NCBI GenBank assembly: GCA_902574685.1
Contig: CACGOO010000001.1
Location: 1-64,000 of the forward strand
DNA: 64,000 nucleotides
Origin: an uncultured Pelagibacteraceae bacterium
GTDB taxonomy: Bacteria > Pseudomonadota > Alphaproteobacteria > Pelagibacterales > Pelagibacteraceae
Reading direction: 5' to 3'
This document shows, one piece after another, positions 41,160-53,180 of the stretch. A program made the position numbers and the translations under genes. The notes below the pieces were generated by a model. That model saw only the letters and a program-made list of their open reading frames with translations, searched no databases and had not been told where the DNA came from. Positions within the stretch are counted from its first letter, which is position 1, and each line of letters opens with the position of its first letter.

Positions 41160-43070
41160 ATGCAAAATTATAAATATTTAAATAATATTAATTTTCCTTC
41201 AGATATAAAAAAACTCAATGATGAAGAATTAAAAGTTCTATCAGAAGAAGTAAGAAGCGAAATGATTGATGCTGTTTCAAAAACAGGTGGTCATCTAGGT
41301 GCGGGCTTAGGTGTTGTAGAATTAACAGTAGCACTTCATCATGTTTTTGACACCCCAAAGGACAAATTGATATGGGATGTTGGCCATCAATCATACCCTC
41401 ATAAAATTTTAACAGGAAGAAAAGATAAAATACGAACTTTACGACAAGGAAGTGGATTATCTGGTTTTACAAAGAGATCAGAAAGTGAATTTGACCCTTT
41501 TGGTGCAGCTCATAGTTCCACTTCTATTTCTGCTGGACTTGGTATTGCAACAGCAAATAAATTATCAAATAAATCAGATCAGGTGATAGCAGTTATTGGT
41601 GACGGTGCCATGAGCGCAGGAATGGCATATGAAGCTATGAATAATGCTGGAGACTCGAAAACAAAAATGATCGTAATTTTGAATGACAATGATATGTCAA
41701 TTGCAAAACCAGTTGGTGCAATGAAATCTTATCTTGCTAAAATTTTTTCAGGTAAGATTTATTTTAGTTTCAGAGAAACAGTTAAAATGATTATTTCATC
41801 ATTTTCAAAAAGATTTAGCAAAAAGGCTGGAAAGGCTGAAGATTTTTTGAGATCTGCTGTCACAGGTGGTACATTATTTAATTCATTAGGTTTTTATTAT
41901 GTTGGTCCAATTGATGGTCATGATTTAGATGTACTATTGCCAATTTTAAAAAATGCAAAAGAAAGCAATCATAATGGTCCAATACTAATTCATATAAAAA
42001 CTCAAAAAGGAAAAGGATATAGTTTTGCTGAAAAATCTGATGATAAGTATCATGGAGTTACAAAATTTGATGTTCAAACTGGAGTTCAACAAAAATCAAC
42101 AACTAAGGCTCCTGCTTTTACAAAGGTATTTGCAAATACATTAATAGAGCATGCAAAGAAAGATAGTAAAATTGTAGGTATAACTGCTGCTATGCCATCT
42201 GGGACAGGAATGGACGCATTTAGTAAAGTTTTCCCGGACAGAACTTTTGATGTTGGAATTGCTGAACAACATGCTGTTACTTTTGCTGCAGGTTTAGCAA
42301 CAGAGGGTTATAAGCCTTATGCAGCAATTTATTCAACATTTTTACAAAGAGCTTATGATCAAGTAGTTCATGACGTTGCAATTCAAAGTTTACCAGTAAG
42401 ATTTGCAATTGATAGAGCTGGTTTAGTTGGCGCCGATGGAGCCACGCATGCAGGTGCTTTTGATATTACATATTTATCAACTTTACCTAATTTTATTGTT
42501 ATGGCAGCAAGTGATGAAGCAGAATTGGTAAGAATGGTCAATACGTCAGTAGATATTAATAATCAACCATGTGCATTTAGATATCCAAGAGGAAATGGAG
42601 CAGGTTTAGAATTACCTGATATCAACGAAAAAATAGATATTGGAAAAGGTAGAGTTATAAGAGAAGGTAAGAAAGTTGCCTTAGTAAGTTTTGGTAACAG
42701 ATTAAAAGAATGTCTATTGGCTGAAGAAGGTTTAAAAAAAATGGGAATTAATCCAACAATTATAGATGCTAGATTTGCAAAACCTCTGGATGAAAATCTT
42801 ATGTGGCAAGTTGCAACAAATCATGAAGCACTAATTACGTTGGAAGAAGGTTCTATAGGAGGTTTTGGAGCTCATGTAAATCATTTCTTAAATGAAAAAA
42901 ATTTATTAGATAATAATATAAAATTTAGATCAATGATTTTGCCTGATAAATTTTTAGACCAAGATAAACCAGAAGAAATGTATAAAGAAGCTGGTCTAGA
43001 TGCTAAATCTATTGAAGCGAAGGTCTTAGAAACTCTAAATTCTAAAGTTTTAATTAAAAAAACTAATTAA
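41160..43070 (+). CDS. dxs: 1-deoxy-D-xylulose-5-phosphate synthase
   Basis: [66 protein letters not shown]. Confidence 0.98.
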   Translation: MQNYKYLNNINFPSDIKKLNDEELKVLSEEVRSEMIDAVSKTGGHLGAGLGVVELTVALHHVFDTPKDKLIWDVGHQSYPHKILTGRKDKIRTLRQGSGLSGFTKRSESEFDPFGAAHSSTSISAGLGIATANKLSNKSDQVIAVIGDGAMSAGMAYEAMNNAGDSKTKMIVILNDNDMSIAKPVGAMKSYLAKIFSGKIYFSFRETVKMIISSFSKRFSKKAGKAEDFLRSAVTGGTLFNSLGFYYVGPIDGHDLDVLLPILKNAKESNHNGPILIHIKTQKGKGYSFAEKSDDKYHGVTKFDVQTGVQQKSTTKAPAFTKVFANTLIEHAKKDSKIVGITAAMPSGTGMDAFSKVFPDRTFDVGIAEQHAVTFAAGLATEGYKPYAAIYSTFLQRAYDQVVHDVAIQSLPVRFAIDRAGLVGADGATHAGAFDITYLSTLPNFIVMAASDEAELVRMVNTSVDINNQPCAFRYPRGNGAGLELPDINEKIDIGKGRVIREGKKVALVSFGNRLKECLLAEEGLKKMGINPTIIDARFAKPLDENLMWQVATNHEALITLEEGSIGGFGAHVNHFLNEKNLLDNNIKFRSMILPDKFLDQDKPEEMYKEAGLDAKSIEAKVLETLNSKVLIKKTN

Positions 43071-44152
43071 TTGCCACATTGAGCTTTGTTCATTAAGTAG
43101 TGATCAAGAATTACACAATGCATCATTGCTTCGCCAATAGGCACAGCTCTAATACCTACACACGGGTCATGTCTCCCTGTGACTGAAATTGAAGTATTTT
43201 TTCCAAATTTATTAATTGTTTTTCTTTGAGAAAGAATTGATGAAGTTGGTTTTACTGCAAAAGAAACTATTATTTCTTGACCACTAGAAATACCTCCAAG
43301 AATTCCTCCAGCATTATTCGATTTAAATTTTGTTTTCTTTCCTGTTTGGGACATTTCATCAGAATTTTGTTCACCAGAAAGTTGAGCAGAGTTCATTCCC
43401 GATCCTATATTTACTCCTTTTACTGCGTTAATACTCATCATTGCTGATGTTAAATCCATATCTAATTTTGAATAAATTGGAGCTCCTAATCCGACAGGAA
43501 CACCTCTTGCTCTTACTTCAATAATAGCCCCACATGATGAGCCAGCTTTTCTTATCCCAAGTAAATATTTTTCCCATAATTTTAAAACTGTTTTATCAGG
43601 ACAAAATAAAGGGTTTTTTGTGATGAAACTGTCATTCCATTTTTCTGTGTCACATCCTAGTATTCCTAATTGTGTTACGGCTCCAATTACACTGTATTTT
43701 TTCCCAATAATATTTTGCAAAACTTGTTTTGCTATTGCCCCTGCTGCCACTCTTGAAGCAGTCTCTCTCGCTGACTGTCTGCCTCCACCTCTATAATCTC
43801 TAATTCCATACTTTTTAAAATATGTATAATCAGCATGACCAGGTCTAAATTTATCTTTAATATTTTTATAATCCCTAGAACGCATATCTTTATTGAAGAT
43901 AATCATTGAGATAGGTGTACCAGTTGTTTTGCCCTCAAATGTTCCTGATAAAATTTCTACTTTATCATCCTCTTTTCTTTGGGTTGTGAATTTAGACTGA
44001 CCAGGCTTTCTTTTATTTAATTCTAACTGAATGTCTCTGATATTAAGCTTAATATTCGGAGGACAACCATCAACAACACAGCCTATGGCTGGACCATGAG
44101 ACTCACCCCATGTTGTAAATCGAAAAAATTTTCCAAATGTATTAAAAGACAT
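43067..44152 (-). CDS. aroC: Chorismate synthase
   Basis: [64 protein letters not shown]. Confidence 0.98.
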   Translation of the reverse strand: MSFNTFGKFFRFTTWGESHGPAIGCVVDGCPPNIKLNIRDIQLELNKRKPGQSKFTTQRKEDDKVEILSGTFEGKTTGTPISMIIFNKDMRSRDYKNIKDKFRPGHADYTYFKKYGIRDYRGGGRQSARETASRVAAGAIAKQVLQNIIGKKYSVIGAVTQLGILGCDTEKWNDSFITKNPLFCPDKTVLKLWEKYLLGIRKAGSSCGAIIEVRARGVPVGLGAPIYSKLDMDLTSAMMSINAVKGVNIGSGMNSAQLSGEQNSDEMSQTGKKTKFKSNNAGGILGGISSGQEIIVSFAVKPTSSILSQRKTINKFGKNTSISVTGRHDPCVGIRAVPIGEAMMHCVILDHYLMNKAQCGN

Positions 44153-44184
44153 TATATTATTATATAAATTATTTTGGTTAAATT

Positions 44185-44808
44185 ATGAACGAAAAAAATT
44201 CTTTAGGATTAGATAAATGCTTTCTAGATCTCGATAATCCATTACTATTATTCACTGAATGGTACAAAGAGGCAAAGAAAAGAGAAATAAATGATCCAAA
44301 TGCATTAGCTCTAGGCACTATTAACGAAAAAGGTTATCCGAATGTAAGAATGGTATTACTCAAAGACTATGGAGAAGATGGATTTGTTTTTTACACCAAC
44401 TTTAATAGCAATAAAGGAATTGCTATAAAGCAGAATCCAAATATTTCAATGTGCTTTCATTGGAAAAGTTTACTCAGACAAATTCGAATAGTTGGTACCG
44501 CTGAAAAAGTTTCTGATGAAGAAGCTGATAATTATTATAAATCCAGAAGTTACGGAAGTAGAATTGGTGCTTGGGCCTCAAATCAAAGCTCAATTTTAAA
44601 AGATAGAGAAGAACTAAACCAATCAATAAAAAAATTTAAAGATCTCTATAAAGATGAAAATAATGTTCCTAGACCTGATCATTGGTCAGGATGGAGGTTA
44701 AAACACCACGAAATTGAATTTTGGTTAGATGGTGAAAATAGAATTCACGAAAGATTAAAATATATTAAAGAAAATAATGATTGGAAAAAAATTCTCTTAT
44801 CACCTTAA
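44185..44808 (+). CDS. pdxH: Pyridoxamine 5'-phosphate oxidase
   Basis: PNVRMVLLKDYGEDGFVFYTNFNSNKG, RPDHWSGWRLKHHEIEFWLDGENRIHERLKY. Confidence 0.96.
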   Translation: MNEKNSLGLDKCFLDLDNPLLLFTEWYKEAKKREINDPNALALGTINEKGYPNVRMVLLKDYGEDGFVFYTNFNSNKGIAIKQNPNISMCFHWKSLLRQIRIVGTAEKVSDEEADNYYKSRSYGSRIGAWASNQSSILKDREELNQSIKKFKDLYKDENNVPRPDHWSGWRLKHHEIEFWLDGENRIHERLKYIKENNDWKKILLSP

Positions 44809-45818
44809 AATTTTCTATTAATACTAAAAGCAGTTAAATTTTTAAGTATAGTTTTTTCTTCACAATCTTGAAATATACTTAATGAATTTGATGCTAAACT
44901 TATATAGTGCTCCGCTTTTTTGTAACACTCATTAATTATATTATATTTTTTTACCAACTTAAGCACATAGTCAAATTGTTCTTTAGATCTGGTATTTTGT
45001 TCAAATATTTTTTTTAAAACTAATTTTTCATCTGAAGATAATTTTTGATTCAATAGAATAATCGGTAGAGTTACCTTGCCCTCAAAGAAATCTTTCCCTA
45101 TCTCTTTACCAAACATTTTTAATTCTGAGTTATAGTCAAGTGTGTCATCTGCAATCTGGAATGTTAATCCAAGGTTCTTTCCATAGAATTCTAGTGCATC
45201 TTTAAATTTATTGTCTTTATCAGTAATTATCGACCCTACTTTTGAAGATGCTGAAAATAAAGCTGCAGTTTTAGAAGAAATTATATTCAAATATGTATCT
45301 TCTAACATTTCTGAGTCACCTTTATGTTGTAATTGCAAAACTTCTCCTTGAGCAATAGTTGATGATGTAGAAGATAAAAGTTTTAATACTTCAATACTTC
45401 CATCCTCAACCATCATTTCAAAACATCTACTTAATAAATAGTCCCCTACAAGAATTGATGACTGATTTCCCCAAATTTTATTTGTAGTTTTTTTGCCTCT
45501 TCTTAAATCTGCGCTGTCAATTACATCATCGTGCATAAGAGTTGCTGCGTGTATAAGTTCAACACATGCAGCAAGGTTCACATCTCTACTACCTTTTGTA
45601 TATCCACACAATTTAGCACACTCCAAAGTAAGCAATGCTCTTAATCTTTTACCACCGCTAGTCATGTGATAAGCTGTCATTTCATTAACAAGCTCAACTT
45701 TACTATCTAATTTATAAGAAATTTTGTCCTCAACTAAACTTAGTTTTTCTTCAACAGAATTTACTAAATCTGTATAAGCATTAGTTATTTGCTTTTTTAA
45801 TTGAACTACTGAACCCAT
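44805..45818 (-). CDS. ispB: Polyprenyl diphosphate synthase
   Basis: GGKRLRALLTLECAKLCGY, LIHAATLMHDDVIDSADLRRGKKTTNKIWGNQSSILVGDYLLSRCFEMM. Confidence 0.93.
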   Translation of the reverse strand: MGSVVQLKKQITNAYTDLVNSVEEKLSLVEDKISYKLDSKVELVNEMTAYHMTSGGKRLRALLTLECAKLCGYTKGSRDVNLAACVELIHAATLMHDDVIDSADLRRGKKTTNKIWGNQSSILVGDYLLSRCFEMMVEDGSIEVLKLLSSTSSTIAQGEVLQLQHKGDSEMLEDTYLNIISSKTAALFSASSKVGSIITDKDNKFKDALEFYGKNLGLTFQIADDTLDYNSELKMFGKEIGKDFFEGKVTLPIILLNQKLSSDEKLVLKKIFEQNTRSKEQFDYVLKLVKKYNIINECYKKAEHYISLASNSLSIFQDCEEKTILKNLTAFSINRKF

Positions 45819-45860
45819 AAATTCAAAATATTACATTAAGTTTATTAATATACTTATCAA

Positions 45861-45888
45861 TTGACGCACCTAATTCTTCAACTATAAG
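45861..45888 (+). promoter_or_regulatory. Candidate sigma70 promoter TTGACG-16 nt-TATAAG
   Basis: -35-like 45861-45866, -10-like 45883-45888 in the divergent ispB/S49 peptidase gap. Confidence 0.6.
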
Positions 45889-45926
45889 TAGCTTTATAAT
45901 TAAGTAAAATTTTTATAATCATTTGT

Positions 45927-46733
45927 ATGTTTTCATTTTTTAAAAAAAAAAAAATTGTTAGTCATTTAAGACTTACCGGTGTCATAGGAAATGTTGGAAA
46001 GTTTAAACAAGGAATAGAATATTCCTCTCAAGAAGAAATGATAAAAAAAGCTTTTACAGTAAAAAAAGCAGAGGCTGTTGCAATTTCAATTAATTCACCA
46101 GGTGGTTCACCTGTTCAATCACATCTAATATATAAATTTATTAGAGAACAATCTAAGAAAAACAAAAAAAAAGTAATAGTTTTTGCGGAAGATGTTGCTG
46201 CATCTGGAGGTTATCTAATTGCATGTGCAGGTGATGAGATTTATGCTAATGCAAGTTCTATAATAGGATCAATAGGAGTGATTTATTCTTCTTTTGGTTT
46301 CAAAGATTTAATTCAAAAAATTGGTGTTCAAAGAAGAGTTTATACAGCAGGAAAAAATAAAAGCACTCTAGACCCTTTTTTAGACGAGAAAGAAGAGGAT
46401 ATTCAAAGATTAAAAAATATTCAACTGGAACTTCACCAAGAATTTATTAATGTTGTAGAGGAAAGTAGATCAACAAAATTAAACAAAACTGATGTTGAGC
46501 TTTTTTCTGGAGAATTTTGGTCTGGCAAAACATCTTTAAAACTTGGTTTGATAGATGGAATAGGGAATGCAGAACAGATATTGAGGGAAAAATTTGGTGA
46601 AGATGTTGAAATTAAAAAATTTGAAAAGTCTAAAGGATGGCTTGCCAAAAAACTTTCGTCTTCAGAAGACCATGCGGATAAATTGATAAGTGTTTTAGAA
46701 GAAAGATCTATTTGGCAAAAATATGGTTTCTAA
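45927..46733 (+). CDS. S49 (SppA/SohB-like) peptidase
   Basis: [54 protein letters not shown]. Confidence 0.93.
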   Translation: MFSFFKKKKIVSHLRLTGVIGNVGKFKQGIEYSSQEEMIKKAFTVKKAEAVAISINSPGGSPVQSHLIYKFIREQSKKNKKKVIVFAEDVAASGGYLIACAGDEIYANASSIIGSIGVIYSSFGFKDLIQKIGVQRRVYTAGKNKSTLDPFLDEKEEDIQRLKNIQLELHQEFINVVEESRSTKLNKTDVELFSGEFWSGKTSLKLGLIDGIGNAEQILREKFGEDVEIKKFEKSKGWLAKKLSSSEDHADKLISVLEERSIWQKYGF

Positions 46734-47607
46734 AAAAAAAACAAAAAATCCAAAATCATTTATTTCTTTTCAGGATACAATTTTAAATCTTCAAAAGTAC
46801 TGGTCAAAAAAAGGTTGTGTTATTTTACAACCCTATGATTTAGAAGTTGGAGCAGGAACATTTCACCCAGCAACAACTCTAAGATCATTAGGTTCTAAAC
46901 CATGGAAAACAGCTTACGTTCAACCATCAAGAAGACCAACAGATGGAAGGTATGGAGAAAATCCTAATCGTTTGCAACACTACTATCAATTTCAAGTTTT
47001 AATAAAACCTTCACCAAAAGATATTAAAAAAATGTATCTTAATAGCCTTTCATCAATAGGTATTAAATACGAAGAACACGATATCAGATTTGTAGAAGAT
47101 GATTGGGAAAGTCCAACCTTAGGTGCTGCTGGTCTTGGATGGGAAGTATGGTGTGATGGTATGGAAGTCACTCAATTTACTTATTTTCAACAAATGGCAG
47201 GGATGGAATGCAATCCAATATCTGTTGAAATTACTTATGGTTTAGAGAGATTATGTATGTTTATTCAAGGTGAAAAGAATGTTTTTGATTTAATTTGGAA
47301 TGATGAGGGAGTTTCATACAGAGATGTTTTTCATCAAGCTGAAAAAGAATTTTCAGCCTATAATTTTGAGTATGCAAACACAGATAAATTATTTAAAATT
47401 TTTGATATGCTTGAAGAAGAAGCAAAATCATTAATTGAAAAGAAAATTTCTCTTCCAGCATATGACCAATGTTTAAAATCAAGTCATGTGTTCAATATTT
47501 TAGATGCTAGAGGAGTTATAAGTGTTGCTCAAAGAGCAGAATATATTGCAAGGATAAGAGATTTAACAAGAGAAATTGGAAAAATTTGGGTCGAAACACA
47601 TAATTAA
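46723..47607 (+). CDS. glyQ: Glycyl-tRNA synthetase alpha subunit
   Basis: [67 protein letters not shown]. Confidence 0.98.
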   Translation: MVSKKKTKNPKSFISFQDTILNLQKYWSKKGCVILQPYDLEVGAGTFHPATTLRSLGSKPWKTAYVQPSRRPTDGRYGENPNRLQHYYQFQVLIKPSPKDIKKMYLNSLSSIGIKYEEHDIRFVEDDWESPTLGAAGLGWEVWCDGMEVTQFTYFQQMAGMECNPISVEITYGLERLCMFIQGEKNVFDLIWNDEGVSYRDVFHQAEKEFSAYNFEYANTDKLFKIFDMLEEEAKSLIEKKISLPAYDQCLKSSHVFNILDARGVISVAQRAEYIARIRDLTREIGKIWVETHN

Positions 47608-47608
47608 A

Positions 47609-49672
47609 ATGTCTGAATTTTTTCTTGAATTATTTAGTGAAGAAATGCCTTCCAGATTACAAATCAATGCCAGAAATAATTTAACACAAATTTTTAAAAA
47701 ATTTTTTGATGATAATGAGATTATAGTTAAAGGTAAAATAAATACTTATTCAACTCCAAATAGGCTCATTGTTCATATAAATAAGATATCTAAAGATGTA
47801 ATAAAAAAAGCAGAGGAAATTAGAGGACCTAATATAAATGCTCCACAAAAGGCTTTAGAAGGATTTTTAAAATCTAATAAAATAAGTAAAGAAAAAGTTT
47901 TTAAAAAAAACACTGAAAAAGGCATATTCTATTTCTACAACAAACCATCACAAAAAATAAAAACATTTGATTTATTAAAAGAAAATATTGCAAGTTTGCT
48001 TTTAAAAATTTCATGGAAAAAATCAATGAAATGGGGCAATCATAATTTGTATTGGGGAAGACCGTTAAAATCAATATTAGCTCTATTTGATAAAAAAATA
48101 ATTGAATTTAAATTAAACCATTTACAGAGTTCAAATAAATCTTTTACAGATAAAGATCTAGAAGATGAAGTAAAAAGTTTTGATAATTTTAAATCTTATA
48201 TAAAATTTTTTAAACAAAAAGGAGTAACAATTGACCAAAATAAAAGGAAAGAATTTATAATTAAAGAAATAAATAAGGCAACTAATCAAAAAAAAATTCA
48301 TATAAACGTTAATGAAAAACTTATAGACGAAATAATAAATATAGTTGAAAAACCAAAAATTTTAATTTGTGAGTTTAATAAGAAATTTTTAGAAATTCCA
48401 CAAGAAATACTCATTATAACAATGCAACATCACCAAAAATATTTTCCTACATTTGATAGTAAAAACAAAATAACAAATAATTTTATAGTTGTAGCAGATT
48501 GTAAGGACAAAAAAGGATTAGTTAAATTAGGTAATCAAAATGTTGTAGATGCAAGGTTGGCAGATGCAGAATTTTTTTGGAATAGAAATAAGTCTCAAAA
48601 TTTAGTTAAACAGGTATCTAGATTGAAGCAAATTAATTATTTTAAAGGATTGGGAAGTTATTTTGATAAAATACAAAGAGTAAGAAAACTTAGTGGAATA
48701 ATATCAGATGAACTTTTAATAAGCAAAGAAAAGATAGAAATTGCCTCCTCAATTTGCAAAGTAGATTTGATGTCAGATTTAGTTGCAGAGTTTCCCGAAT
48801 TACAAGGCGTGATGGGGGGATACTTTGCAAGAGAGCAAGGTTTTGATGAAGAAATAAGTTTAGCTATTTCAGAGCATTACTTACCAAGTGGCATTGATAG
48901 CAAAGTTCCAAAAAAACCATACAGCATAGCATTATCTTTAAGTGACAAAATAGATTCTTTAGTTGGATTTTTTGGAATTAATCTCAAACCAACTAGTTCA
49001 AAAGATCCTTATGCCTTAAGAAGAATGGCAATTAGTTTATTAAGGTTAATAATTGAAAATCAAAAAAAAATTAAATTAAGAGATCTAATAAATTATTCAA
49101 TAAATTTATACAAAGATCAAAATTATTCTTTTGACTCAAAATTGATAAATGATGAATTGGGAGATTTTATTTTAGATAGATTAAAAAATTATTTGAAAGA
49201 AAAAAATATTAGGTCGGATATTATTGAGTGCTCCACTAACTCATATGGAATAGATGATTTACTAAAAATTTTTAACAAATCATTAAATTTGAATAAAAAT
49301 ATTAAAAAAGATTTTGGTATTGATGTTATTGCAATTTATAAAAGATCTGCAAACATTTTAAATAGCGAAAGTAAATCAAAAATAGAAATTGTAGGTTCTG
49401 CCGATCCTGGTCTCTTTAAAAATGATTATGAAAAAAATCTTTATAAAAAAATACATACTATAAGAAAGTATTTTTCAAGCATAGGTAGAGACGAGGATTA
49501 TGATGAAAGTCTTAAAACGCTCTCAAGTGCTAAAATAGAGGTTAATGAGTTTTTTGATAATGTAATAGTTAATGATCAAGAAGAAATTATTAAAAAAAAC
49601 AGACTAGAACTTTTAAAAATGTTGTGTAAAAGCTTCGATAATTATTTTAACTTTTCTAAAATAGAAGCATAA
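47609..49672 (+). CDS. glyS: Glycyl-tRNA synthetase beta subunit
   Basis: MSEFFLELFSEEMPSRLQ, STPNRLIVHI, MQHHQKYFPTFD; start moved from 47576 to ATG 47609. Confidence 0.95.
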   Translation: MSEFFLELFSEEMPSRLQINARNNLTQIFKKFFDDNEIIVKGKINTYSTPNRLIVHINKISKDVIKKAEEIRGPNINAPQKALEGFLKSNKISKEKVFKKNTEKGIFYFYNKPSQKIKTFDLLKENIASLLLKISWKKSMKWGNHNLYWGRPLKSILALFDKKIIEFKLNHLQSSNKSFTDKDLEDEVKSFDNFKSYIKFFKQKGVTIDQNKRKEFIIKEINKATNQKKIHINVNEKLIDEIINIVEKPKILICEFNKKFLEIPQEILIITMQHHQKYFPTFDSKNKITNNFIVVADCKDKKGLVKLGNQNVVDARLADAEFFWNRNKSQNLVKQVSRLKQINYFKGLGSYFDKIQRVRKLSGIISDELLISKEKIEIASSICKVDLMSDLVAEFPELQGVMGGYFAREQGFDEEISLAISEHYLPSGIDSKVPKKPYSIALSLSDKIDSLVGFFGINLKPTSSKDPYALRRMAISLLRLIIENQKKIKLRDLINYSINLYKDQNYSFDSKLINDELGDFILDRLKNYLKEKNIRSDIIECSTNSYGIDDLLKIFNKSLNLNKNIKKDFGIDVIAIYKRSANILNSESKSKIEIVGSADPGLFKNDYEKNLYKKIHTIRKYFSSIGRDEDYDESLKTLSSAKIEVNEFFDNVIVNDQEEIIKKNRLELLKMLCKSFDNYFNFSKIEA

Positions 49673-52342
49673 ATGCCAAAATTAGTATTTAATTTTAAAT
49701 CTAAAGACACGAAAAAAATAAAAAACCGAAAAAATATTTTAGGTGGCAAAGGTGCAAATTTATCAGAAATGGGAAGGATGGGTTTGCCGGTCCCACCTGG
49801 ATTTACGATTTCTACTGAAGTTTGTGATTTATTTTATAAAAATAAAAAGAAATTAAATCCTAAAATCATAAATGAAATAAATAAAGAATTAAAAAATATT
49901 GAAAAAGATTCTGGTAAAAAATTTGGAGATTTGAAAAATCCTTTATTGTTATCTGTAAGATCTGGCGCAAGAGTTTCCATGCCAGGAATGATGGATACTA
50001 TTTTAAATCTTGGACTAAATGACAAAACTGTGATTGCTTTAGCAAACAAAACATCAAATATGAGATTTGCAAAAGATAGCTATAGAAGATTTATACAAAT
50101 GTACGCAAATGTTGTTATGGGTGTTGAAAGTTATAATTTTGAAGAACTGATTGAAAATTATAAACTTACAAAAGGTGTTTTGTTAGATACTGATTTGAAT
50201 GAAGATGACTGGGATGGATTGATTAAAGACTTTAAAAATATTGTAAAAGAAAAAACCAAAAAAGATTTTCCTCAAAATATTAATGAACAATTACTAGGTG
50301 CAGTTAGTGCAGTCTTTTTGTCATGGGAGAGCAATAGAGCAAAGGTTTATAGAAAATTAAATCATATCCCATCAGAGTGGGGAACCGCGGTAAATGTTCA
50401 GTCCATGGTTTTTGGCAATATGGGTGATGATTGTGCGACAGGTGTTGTATTTACACGTAATCCATCCAATGGAATGAACGAAATCTATGGAGAATATTTA
50501 ATAAATGCTCAAGGAGAAGATGTTGTTGCGGGAACAAGGACGCCGCAACATATAACCAAGAAAGCAAGAAAGGATGCAAAAGAGACACTTCTTTCAATGG
50601 AAGAGTCTATGCCTAGAGTTTACGAAAATCTAAAAAATATTCTTATAAAACTAGAGAAACACTACAAAGATATGCAGGATGTAGAGTTCACAGTCGAAAA
50701 TAATAAGTTGTGGATGTTACAAACCAGATCAGGAAAAAGAACTGCAAAATCATCAGTCAAAATTGCTGTCGATATGGAAAGAGAAAAACTCATCACAAAA
50801 AAAGAGGCAGTGCTTAGAGTGCAACCAAATTCACTAGATACCTTGCTTCATCCAACCTTAGATGAAACAGCGTATTTAGAAGTAATAGCCAAAGGCCTTC
50901 CAGCTTCGCCAGGAGCAGCTAGTGGAAAAGTAGTTTTTACTTCTGATGAAGCTGAAAGATTAAATGGAATGATGCAAAATACAATCTTAGTAAGAGTAGA
51001 AACATCACCTGAAGATATCAATGGAATGCATGCGGCCAAAGGAATACTTACTGCAAGAGGAGGAATGACCAGTCACGCAGCAGTAGTTGCAAGAGGAATG
51101 GGTAGACCATGTGTATCTGGCTCAAGCGAAATAGAAATAGATTACCAAAATAAAATTTTTAAAACAAAAAATAATGAAATTAAAGAAGGTGATCTAATTA
51201 CAATTGATGGATCTACTGGTAGAATTATAAAAGGAGAAGTTAAAACTGTTAAACCCGAAATTTCGGGAGATTTTTCTAAACTTATGAGCTGGGCTGATAA
51301 ATTTAGAAAACTAAAAATTAGAACTAATTCTGAAACACCTCTTGATAGTAAAACTGCTAGAGAATTTGGTGCTGAGGGAATAGGTCTTTGTAGAACAGAA
51401 CATATGTTTTTTGATGAAGAGAGAATTTTATCTGTAAGAGAAATGATTTTATCAAAATCAAAAGAAGATAGGGCTAGTGCTTTAAAGAAATTACTTCCTT
51501 TTCAAAAAAAGGATTTTATTGATATCTTTAAAATTATGAATGGTCTACCTGTTACAGTTAGATTATTAGATCCACCACTTCATGAATTTTTACCAAAAAA
51601 TCAAAAAGAAATTAGCGATGTAGCAAATGCTTTAAATATCAAAAGTTCTGAATTAGAAGGCAGAATAACAGAACTACACGAACAAAATCCAATGCTCGGT
51701 CATAGAGGTTGTAGATTAGGTATATCGTTCCCTGAAATATATGAGATGCAGTGTACTGCGATTTTTCATGCATTAGTTGAATGTAAAAAACTAAACATAA
51801 AATCTATTACTCCAGAGATCATGATACCTTTGGTATCAACTGAAGCAGAAATAAAAATAATGAAAGATTTAGTAATTAGAGTTGCAAAAGAAGTTGAAAA
51901 TAAAACTAAAACAAAAGTAAATTTTTTAGTAGGTACAATGATTGAACTCCCAAGAGCAGCAATCAAAGCAGATGATATATCTAAACATGCAGAATTCTTT
52001 AGTTTTGGTACAAATGATTTAACACAAACAACTTTTGGAATTAGCAGAGATGATAGTGGTAAGTTTTTAAACGATTATATTGATAATAAAATTTTCGATG
52101 TTGATCCATTTGTTTCTATTGATGACGGGGTTGGGGATTTGATAGAAATGGCTACAAAAAAAGGTAGAAAAATTAACAAAAAAATTAAACTTGGTATATG
52201 TGGTGAACACGGAGGTGATCCTAAAAGTATCGATTTTTGTGCACGCGCAGGTTTAGATTATGTATCCTGTTCACCTTATAGAGTGCCTGTTGCAAGACTT
52301 GCTGCTGCTCAAGCCCAATTAAAAAAAAAGATTAAATTCTAG
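49673..52342 (+). CDS. ppdK: Pyruvate, phosphate dikinase
   Basis: GGKGANLSEMGRMGLPVPPGFTISTEVC, GILTARGGMTSHAAVVARGMGRPCVSG, GICGEHGGDPKSIDFCARAGLDYVSCSPYRVPVARLAAAQA. Confidence 0.98.
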   Translation: MPKLVFNFKSKDTKKIKNRKNILGGKGANLSEMGRMGLPVPPGFTISTEVCDLFYKNKKKLNPKIINEINKELKNIEKDSGKKFGDLKNPLLLSVRSGARVSMPGMMDTILNLGLNDKTVIALANKTSNMRFAKDSYRRFIQMYANVVMGVESYNFEELIENYKLTKGVLLDTDLNEDDWDGLIKDFKNIVKEKTKKDFPQNINEQLLGAVSAVFLSWESNRAKVYRKLNHIPSEWGTAVNVQSMVFGNMGDDCATGVVFTRNPSNGMNEIYGEYLINAQGEDVVAGTRTPQHITKKARKDAKETLLSMEESMPRVYENLKNILIKLEKHYKDMQDVEFTVENNKLWMLQTRSGKRTAKSSVKIAVDMEREKLITKKEAVLRVQPNSLDTLLHPTLDETAYLEVIAKGLPASPGAASGKVVFTSDEAERLNGMMQNTILVRVETSPEDINGMHAAKGILTARGGMTSHAAVVARGMGRPCVSGSSEIEIDYQNKIFKTKNNEIKEGDLITIDGSTGRIIKGEVKTVKPEISGDFSKLMSWADKFRKLKIRTNSETPLDSKTAREFGAEGIGLCRTEHMFFDEERILSVREMILSKSKEDRASALKKLLPFQKKDFIDIFKIMNGLPVTVRLLDPPLHEFLPKNQKEISDVANALNIKSSELEGRITELHEQNPMLGHRGCRLGISFPEIYEMQCTAIFHALVECKKLNIKSITPEIMIPLVSTEAEIKIMKDLVIRVAKEVENKTKTKVNFLVGTMIELPRAAIKADDISKHAEFFSFGTNDLTQTTFGISRDDSGKFLNDYIDNKIFDVDPFVSIDDGVGDLIEMATKKGRKINKKIKLGICGEHGGDPKSIDFCARAGLDYVSCSPYRVPVARLAAAQAQLKKKIKF

Positions 52343-53175
52343 ATTTCCAATTTCAAGTCTAACGCATTCATTGAGTGAGTTAATGATCCTATAGAAATTC
52401 TATCTACACCAGTAGAGGAAACCTTTCTGACATTCTTTATGTTAATTCCTCCTGATGCTTCAGTCTCATAAAATTTTCTTGACATTTTGACTGCTTTTTT
52501 TAAATTTTTTGAATTCATATTATCTAATAGTATTCTATCAAATTTTAAACCCAATACTCTTTTTAACTGAGATAAATTATCAACTTCTACTGTAATTTTT
52601 TTTCTTCCCTTCTTTTTGATGGCTCTTTGAATTAATTTTTCGAAATTTTTTTCAGAACTTATATGATTATCTTTTATTAAGTATTCATCGCTTAAGTTAA
52701 ATCTGTGGTTTGTTCCTCCACCTAATTTAACAGCATATTTTTGAATTACTCTAAGGTTAGGGATCGTTTTTCTAGTGCAGCATATTTTAGTTTTATTTCT
52801 AACCTTTTTTACAAACATATTTGTTTTAGTTGCTATTCCAGAAATATGAGAAACAAAGTTTAATGCTACTCTCTCGCCAGTTAAAATATTTTTTAGGTCA
52901 CCATCAATAGTCGCAACTACCTCGCCTTTTTTAATTTGTGATCCATCTTTTTTTTTATTTTTAAAATTTATTTTATTATCAACTAATTTAAATGTTTCTT
53001 TAGCAAATTCTATACCACCTAAAATTCCATTTTGGTTGCATATCATTTTAACTTTCTTTTTAATATTTTTATTAATCAATTCTGATGTAATATCGCCTGA
53101 TGGATATAAGTCCTCATTCAAAGCTAATTTACATGAAGATTTTATAAAATTTTTACTTAATTGAATTTTAGACAC
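52339..53175 (-). CDS. nadC: Nicotinate-nucleotide pyrophosphorylase (carboxylating)
   Basis: ALNEDLYPSGDITSELI, ERVALNFVSHISGIATKT, CTRKTIPNLRVIQKYAVKLGGGTNHRFNLSDEYLIKDNH. Confidence 0.96.
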   Translation of the reverse strand: MSKIQLSKNFIKSSCKLALNEDLYPSGDITSELINKNIKKKVKMICNQNGILGGIEFAKETFKLVDNKINFKNKKKDGSQIKKGEVVATIDGDLKNILTGERVALNFVSHISGIATKTNMFVKKVRNKTKICCTRKTIPNLRVIQKYAVKLGGGTNHRFNLSDEYLIKDNHISSEKNFEKLIQRAIKKKGRKKITVEVDNLSQLKRVLGLKFDRILLDNMNSKNLKKAVKMSRKFYETEASGGINIKNVRKVSSTGVDRISIGSLTHSMNALDLKLEI

Positions 53176-53180
53176 AGATT

